Origin: Alphaproteobacteria bacterium
GTDB taxonomy: Bacteria > Myxococcota_A > UBA796 > GCA-2862545
Assembly (NCBI GenBank): GCA_020632875.1
Contig: JACKET010000003.1
Location: 372,001 to 436,000, forward strand
Length of the DNA: 64,000 nucleotides
Direction: 5' to 3'
The notes beneath the pieces were generated by a model. It made no database searches. It saw nothing but the letters and a program-made list of their open reading frames with translations, and had not been told where the DNA came from. The translations under genes were made by a program, and so were the position numbers. Shown piece by piece: positions 61,201-64,000 of this stretch. Each line of letters begins with the position of its first letter. The stretch's first letter is position 1.

Positions 61201-61933
61201 ACTCGGCCTTGTCGAGGTTGCGCATCAGGCCGCCCGCGTTCACGCTCGAGATCGAGCCCGCGATGCTGGTCGCGCCGCCGAGCAGCATGCGGATCTCGCC
61301 CATCAGCAGGCCCTCGCGGGAGCTGTCGCTGAACGTGTTGAGCTCGGTGTGCCCGTTCTCGCCGGTGCGCCAGTCGTTGCGGTGGTCGTACCGCTCGGTG
61401 CCGTGGTCGATCGGGGAGAAGTTGTTGTACCGGATGTGGTCGTGCGCGTTGATGAGGCCCGGCGACACGACGCCGTCGGGGCAGCTCAGCGTGAGGGTCG
61501 TGGTGGGCGCCTGGACGGCACAGTCGCAGCCCACGCACTCGATCAGGCCGTTGTCGCCGAGCGCGAACAACAGCTCGCCGTCTTCGTAGGCGACGAGGTC
61601 GTTGAGGATGTCGCCCTGGACCAGCACGTGCGTGGCGGTCGCGGGGTCGCCGGAGACGCTGCACAGCTCGCCCGAAGGAGGCGCGGGGATGGTGTTGTTG
61701 CAGGTCTGGACCACCGCCACGTCGGCGTCGGTGTCGGCATCCGTGTCGGCGTCGGCATCCGCGTCGGAGTCGGTGTCGGCGTCTGCATCCGTGTCCGTGT
61801 CGGCATCCGCGTCGGTGTCGGAATCCGTGTCGGTGTCGGTGTCGGTGTCGGTCTCGACGGGCGGATCGTCGCCCTTCTTGCAGCCGGGCGACAGCACGAG
61901 AGCAGTGAGCATGAGGGCGAACAGGGCGCGCAT
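58244..61933 (-). CDS. surface lipoprotein: amidohydrolase-like domain, TSP3-type calcium repeats and beta-rich C-terminus
   Basis: A 1229-residue lipoprotein (Cys 18) with an Asp-Thr stalk (26-71). Residues about 75-510 are an amidohydrolase of the Atz/Trz/deaminase type: INAHDHIRY (His 164, His 166), LPHIAEG, IIHGVGL, WSPRSN and GTDW, which together supply all usual metal ligands. Residues about 560-660 hold thrombospondin type 3-like calcium repeats (DNEDGDGI, DEDGIDNAIDNCP, DADLDGVVDLDDNCP). The region 665-1080 is a string of beta-sandwich and OB-like modules, and the C-terminal 150 residues resemble lamin-tail/LTD domains (YLEILTLDPAG ... STCTVRVYSNGN). The ATG has GGAGG four bases upstream. 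Substrate unknown; a metal hydrolase presented at the surface is unusual. Confidence 0.85.
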   Translation of the reverse strand: MRALFALMLTALVLSPGCKKGDDPPVETDTDTDTDTDSDTDADADTDTDADADTDSDADADADTDADTDADVAVVQTCNNTIPAPPSGELCSVSGDPATATHVLVQGDILNDLVAYEDGELLFALGDNGLIECVGCDCAVQAPTTTLTLSCPDGVVSPGLINAHDHIRYNNFSPIDHGTERYDHRNDWRTGENGHTELNTFSDSSREGLLMGEIRMLLGGATSIAGSISSVNAGGLMRNLDKAEYNEGLGGWEVNYSTFPMGDSDGTQAASGCTAYNIESPGFALSDRIYLPHIAEGINDFANNEFQCFWTTANGGEDLLEDNTSIIHGVGLLPADIAEVADAGAHLVWSPRSNISLYGETAHVRTYRAFGVPIALGTDWVPSGSANMLRELACADTLNQAYYDSKFSDRELWLMVTRWAAIAMGAESQIGSLRPGMVADITIFDGTTSPLHRAIIDADVSDVELVFRGSRPLTGDTDLLAGLLGAASASCDALGSCVSDHSLCVSDDAGLTLAAIESSVGSSAYELYICAPPSDEPSCEPFRDNEDGDGIIYPTSSTNDFDEDGIDNAIDNCPNVFNPGRPVDGFVQGDADSDGIGDACDPCPLQSGVTCTWRDADLDGVVDLDDNCPTVDNANQADGDGDYIGDACDACPAFYSPGGACPVTVYDVKTGVVPLGTPVVLSNMLVTLSDDDGAYLQRVPGQIGYVDENNSGLYAFMRYNATRPQRGDIVDVFGTVDEYFGQIQLSDVTGYVVVSTGNPDPAPIAVTAAEVATGGTRATALESVVVALTDTTVTAVDLPPGGADTAPTNEFELDGALRVNDGYYLITPPPLVGETFATLSGVLRWHQSNSKVEPRDAQDALAGAPTLASLTPAVVYLPAGVTTDALLALSLARPAGAQETVTLDCQPTTALTCPASVVFDVGEQVKGIELTGVAADVNAATVTATLNTSMLAADVFVYDDSSTRSVAALEPADLSMRISTTEQLTVSLDLPAPTGGSLVTLSAQNGLVTVPTDVMVLQGDLSATFDVTSGATEGAEVVTATLNGAVTADITISAGAVGTGAFFSRYLEGSSGTNKYLEILTLDPAGIDLSTCTVRVYSNGNSTAGSNIPLDAVTLAQGDVFVLCNSSSTYPTGLPGGVCDQTSGSLGFNGNDAVELDCGGTMDVIGQIGFDPGSEWTGGGLSTKDQHIVRDCAITQGDTNGADAFDPSVEWVAGTADDATAFGVDRGCP

Positions 61934-62007
61934 CGGGCCTCCAGGCCCGCACGGGTATCATCCCGTCTCACCGCTCGTGTGCCGAGATTGTCACGAACCC
62001 GGGGCAC

Positions 62008-63306
62008 TCAGTGGGCGCGAACGCCGTTCGACACGATGCCTGCGCCCTGGATCCCCGTGTACACCGTGGGGTCGAACAGACCGAGCCACGGATCGGACGC
62101 CGGCGTCGCGAAGATCTCGGCGTAGAGCCGCTGGTTCAGGCCTTCGAAATCAGCCGTCCAGCCCGTCGCGAACCACTGGTGGATCCGCGCGTGGAGCACG
62201 TGCCGGTTCCAGGTGGAGTCCTCCTGGACCGTGCGGGTGAACTTCGCGATCAGCGCGTCCACCGTGGCGGGATCGGCCTCGGGACCGGACGGCTGCTGGG
62301 ACCGGATCAGGGCGACGCTGCGCGGGTGGAGGGTGCCCGTGTCGGTCACCACCAGATCCTCGATGCCGAACGTCTCGCCGATGGTGCCGCCACCGAACGT
62401 GAACTGGGCGAAAGGCTGCTCTACCCTGCCCTTCCCGATGGCGATCGGGATCGCCATCAGCGCCGGGACCGCGTCGTCGGCGTGGCGCGGCTCGACGGGG
62501 TCCCCGATCATCGACGCGAACAGGACCGTGTTCGTCGGGTCGGGGTTCTGCTTCGCGAACTGCACGGCCAGGATGGCCTCGTCCCGGCGGGCCGCGTGGC
62601 GGGACGCCAGCAGGGTGGCGCGTTCTTCGGGGCTCGCCTCGATCGCAGCGTGCAGGTCGTGCGCCCAGCCGAGCTCGTCGAGGAAGGCCTCGGGCGTGAG
62701 CAGGCCGGGGATCACGTCGAGCGGCCGGCCCTCCGCGTCGAGCACGTAGTGCGCGCTGTTGCCGGTGATGGTGCTGTGGAGCTCGCGTCCGTCGCCGTAC
62801 CGGATGGTGATCTGCGGCACTTCGCGCTCGCTCGACCAGTGCAGCACGAAGCCGTCGTCCATCCGCGCCGCCACCTCGGGGCTCGCGTACAGTACGGTGC
62901 GAAAGAAGCGGCTGTTGGCGCAGCTCGTGGCCTCCCGCAGATCGCCGAGCATGCGGAGGGACAGGATGGGCTTGCCTTCGGCGCGCGCCTGGGCCTTCGC
63001 GGCTTCGAGGTCGGTGTGCCAGAAGAGCTCGGACCAGCTCGCGTCGCGCTGGGCGGCGACCTGGTCGATGGCGTGGCTCCACTGGTGGTCGGTGGCGCGG
63101 ATGCGGCCGGCGTCCCTGGCTGCGATCAGGGCGTCCAGACCGGGCTCTCCGGCGGCGCGGAGCGCGCGGATGCCGGCGACCTGCTCGCCCGGGTCGTCCG
63201 ACACGGCCTGGCGGATGGCGCGGTGCTGCGGGTCCTCCAGGCTGCCCGCCCAGGCGGCGGTGGCGAGGAGGGCGGTGAGGGCGACGGCGGAAGCGGTGCG
63301 GGTCAT
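62008..63306 (-). CDS. secreted protein with thioredoxin-fold-like domain
   Basis: A 432-residue protein with a signal peptide (MTRTASAVALTALLATAAWAGS). After a helical stretch, residues about 95-215 read like a thioredoxin-fold domain without a CxxC motif: AKAQARAEGKPILSLRMLGD, SCANSRFFRTVLYASPEVAARMDDGFVLHW (core SCANSRFFRTVLYASPEVA) and HYVLDAEGRPLDVIPGLLTPEAFLDELG. The remainder is helical. No known catalytic function. The ATG has GGAGG four bases upstream. It is downstream of nothing on its strand; repeats lie upstream. Confidence 0.75.
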   Translation of the reverse strand: MTRTASAVALTALLATAAWAGSLEDPQHRAIRQAVSDDPGEQVAGIRALRAAGEPGLDALIAARDAGRIRATDHQWSHAIDQVAAQRDASWSELFWHTDLEAAKAQARAEGKPILSLRMLGDLREATSCANSRFFRTVLYASPEVAARMDDGFVLHWSSEREVPQITIRYGDGRELHSTITGNSAHYVLDAEGRPLDVIPGLLTPEAFLDELGWAHDLHAAIEASPEERATLLASRHAARRDEAILAVQFAKQNPDPTNTVLFASMIGDPVEPRHADDAVPALMAIPIAIGKGRVEQPFAQFTFGGGTIGETFGIEDLVVTDTGTLHPRSVALIRSQQPSGPEADPATVDALIAKFTRTVQEDSTWNRHVLHARIHQWFATGWTADFEGLNQRLYAEIFATPASDPWLGLFDPTVYTGIQGAGIVSNGVRAH

Positions 63307-63398
63307 GGGTCCTCCGAGAGATGCCCAGAACGTACGATTCGCCCGTCCTCATCGGGGTAAATGCATGTGCACGGGTCGGTAACGGGAGCGTAAACCCC

Positions 63399-63469
<71 letters not shown>

Positions 63470-63507
63470 GGACGCCCGTGCGCCCGACGGCCTTCGAGCG
63501 TTCCCGG

Positions 63508-63693
63508 GCATCACGCAGATGACGCAGAAGGACGCAGATGACGCAGAAACGAGGCCATCGCCGGTCGGGCCTCCCCTCTCCCCGGTCGCCGTCGGGAGGG
63601 ATTGAACGGCCAAGGACGCCGAGGTCCACGCGCAGCGTCCGGGCTCGTGAAAGAGGGACTGGAGACGGATTGGGAACGGTGCTCACCAGAGCA
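63508..63693 (+). repeat. third copy of the ACGCAGATG repeat module
   Basis: The block at 63,508-63,554 (starting GCATCACGCAGATGACGCAG) matches 23,199-23,245 with a single difference in 47 bases, and CACCAGAGCA at 63,684 lies 176 bases from the block start, against 177 in the copy at 23.2 kb. A shared CAGCGTCCGGG motif lies between in both. Together with the heptamer array just to the left, it has the same order of parts as the arms of the 23-kb palindrome. It does not code for a plausible protein. Confidence 0.82.
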
Positions 63694-64000
63694 TGCGGAC
63701 TCCGTGCAGCGAGCCGGACCCGCTGCCCACACCCGCACCCGCGTTCTCTCCCGCCGCCCCCCGGATCGATCCGACAGGCACGTCCGCAGGGTCCGGCTTC
63801 CCCACGCCCCGCCAGGACGCTGCAACCCGGGGGAAGCCGGATCCTGGGACTCCGCAAGGCCGCCATAGGCGAGCCGCGCAGCGCGCGCAGCGCGCGAAGT
63901 AAAAGGTAGATCGGACGCCGACACCCGCCATCCCCGTCCTCTACGACGAGCCGGGATCCCGCGGCCGACACCCAAGACACCGCCGTCTCCGACGAGCCGG
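63694..64000. other. gene-free stretch at the right edge
   Basis: Only short frames with arginine/alanine-rich translations and no ribosome site occur here. The sequence has short direct repeats of GCGCGCAG near 63,875. It may be a continuation of the repeat module; nothing else is supported. Confidence 0.5.

Overview
The window is very GC-rich and gene-dense. It reads like a chromosome segment of a predatory or soil-type Myxococcota (old 'delta-proteobacteria') bacterium. The signs are three large Ser/Thr protein kinases with accessory domains, an FHA protein beside one of them, an ECF sigma factor overlapping a kinase that carries a zinc anti-sigma motif, a TIGR02996-type protein, many lipoproteins with long Asp-Thr/Ser/Ala linkers, and a probable selenoprotein. 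No rRNA, tRNA, plasmid or phage genes were seen. The phylum is an inference, not something the sequence proves.

Layout. 0-4 kb: a minus-strand signalling cluster (small membrane protein, AraC regulator, kinase fused to an FGE-sulfatase domain, FHA protein cut by the window edge). 4-9.2 kb: a beta-helix lipoprotein, a ferritin-like/CDGSH iron-sulfur protein and two small lipoproteins. 9.4-20 kb: a MltF-like transglycosylase, a secreted protein, a TPR-methyltransferase, a secreted TPR protein and a MoxR/transglutaminase/DUF58 set, all on the minus strand. 20-25 kb: a Gly/Asn-rich lipoprotein, a divergent TetR/cytochrome P450 pair and a pirin. 25-30.7 kb: a kinase-ATPase-TPR protein, its convergent TIGR02996 neighbour and an alpha/beta hydrolase lipoprotein. 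30.8-38.4 kb: a small membrane protein, a GT2 glycosyltransferase, a lipoprotein, HflX, an ABC-F ATPase and an FMN-dependent alpha-hydroxyacid oxidase. 38.4-42.3 kb: kinase plus ECF sigma factor. 42.5-47.5 kb: lipoprotein, PHP-domain lipoprotein, envelope protein and a SelW/Rdx-like selenoprotein. 47.5-55.6 kb: a MITE-like element, a membrane-protein pair, a CsgG/FlgO-like lipoprotein, a 987-residue PPC-domain lipoprotein and a Fur regulator with a lipoprotein. 55.6-63.3 kb: an SDR, a subtilisin-like lipoprotein, an amidohydrolase-like surface lipoprotein and a thioredoxin-fold-like secreted protein. The last 700 bases hold repeats only.

The least ordinary signals are in non-coding DNA and in a gene hidden by its stop codon. 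(1) Six intergenic spaces carry tandem arrays of 7-base units (GGGTGTC, GTGGACC, GGAGCCC, GAGGGTC, and others). In five of them an array is answered by an oppositely oriented array 40-800 bases away; at the sixth (63.4 kb) any partner would lie outside. A hexamer version exists at 20.9 kb. (2) At 23.1-24.0 kb the two arrays are the outer ends of a roughly 925-base imperfect palindrome whose arms also share internal blocks; a third copy with near-identical internal spacing lies at 63.4-63.7 kb. (3) At 47,271 a 73-residue Rdx/SelW-like protein is readable only if an in-frame UGA in a CxxU motif is selenocysteine; a candidate hairpin follows it.

Functionally the window is dominated by the cell envelope (at least a dozen likely lipoproteins, six with acidic low-complexity stalks) and by signal transduction (three kinases, FHA, ECF sigma, AraC, TetR, Fur). 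Most surface proteins have no assignable substrate.
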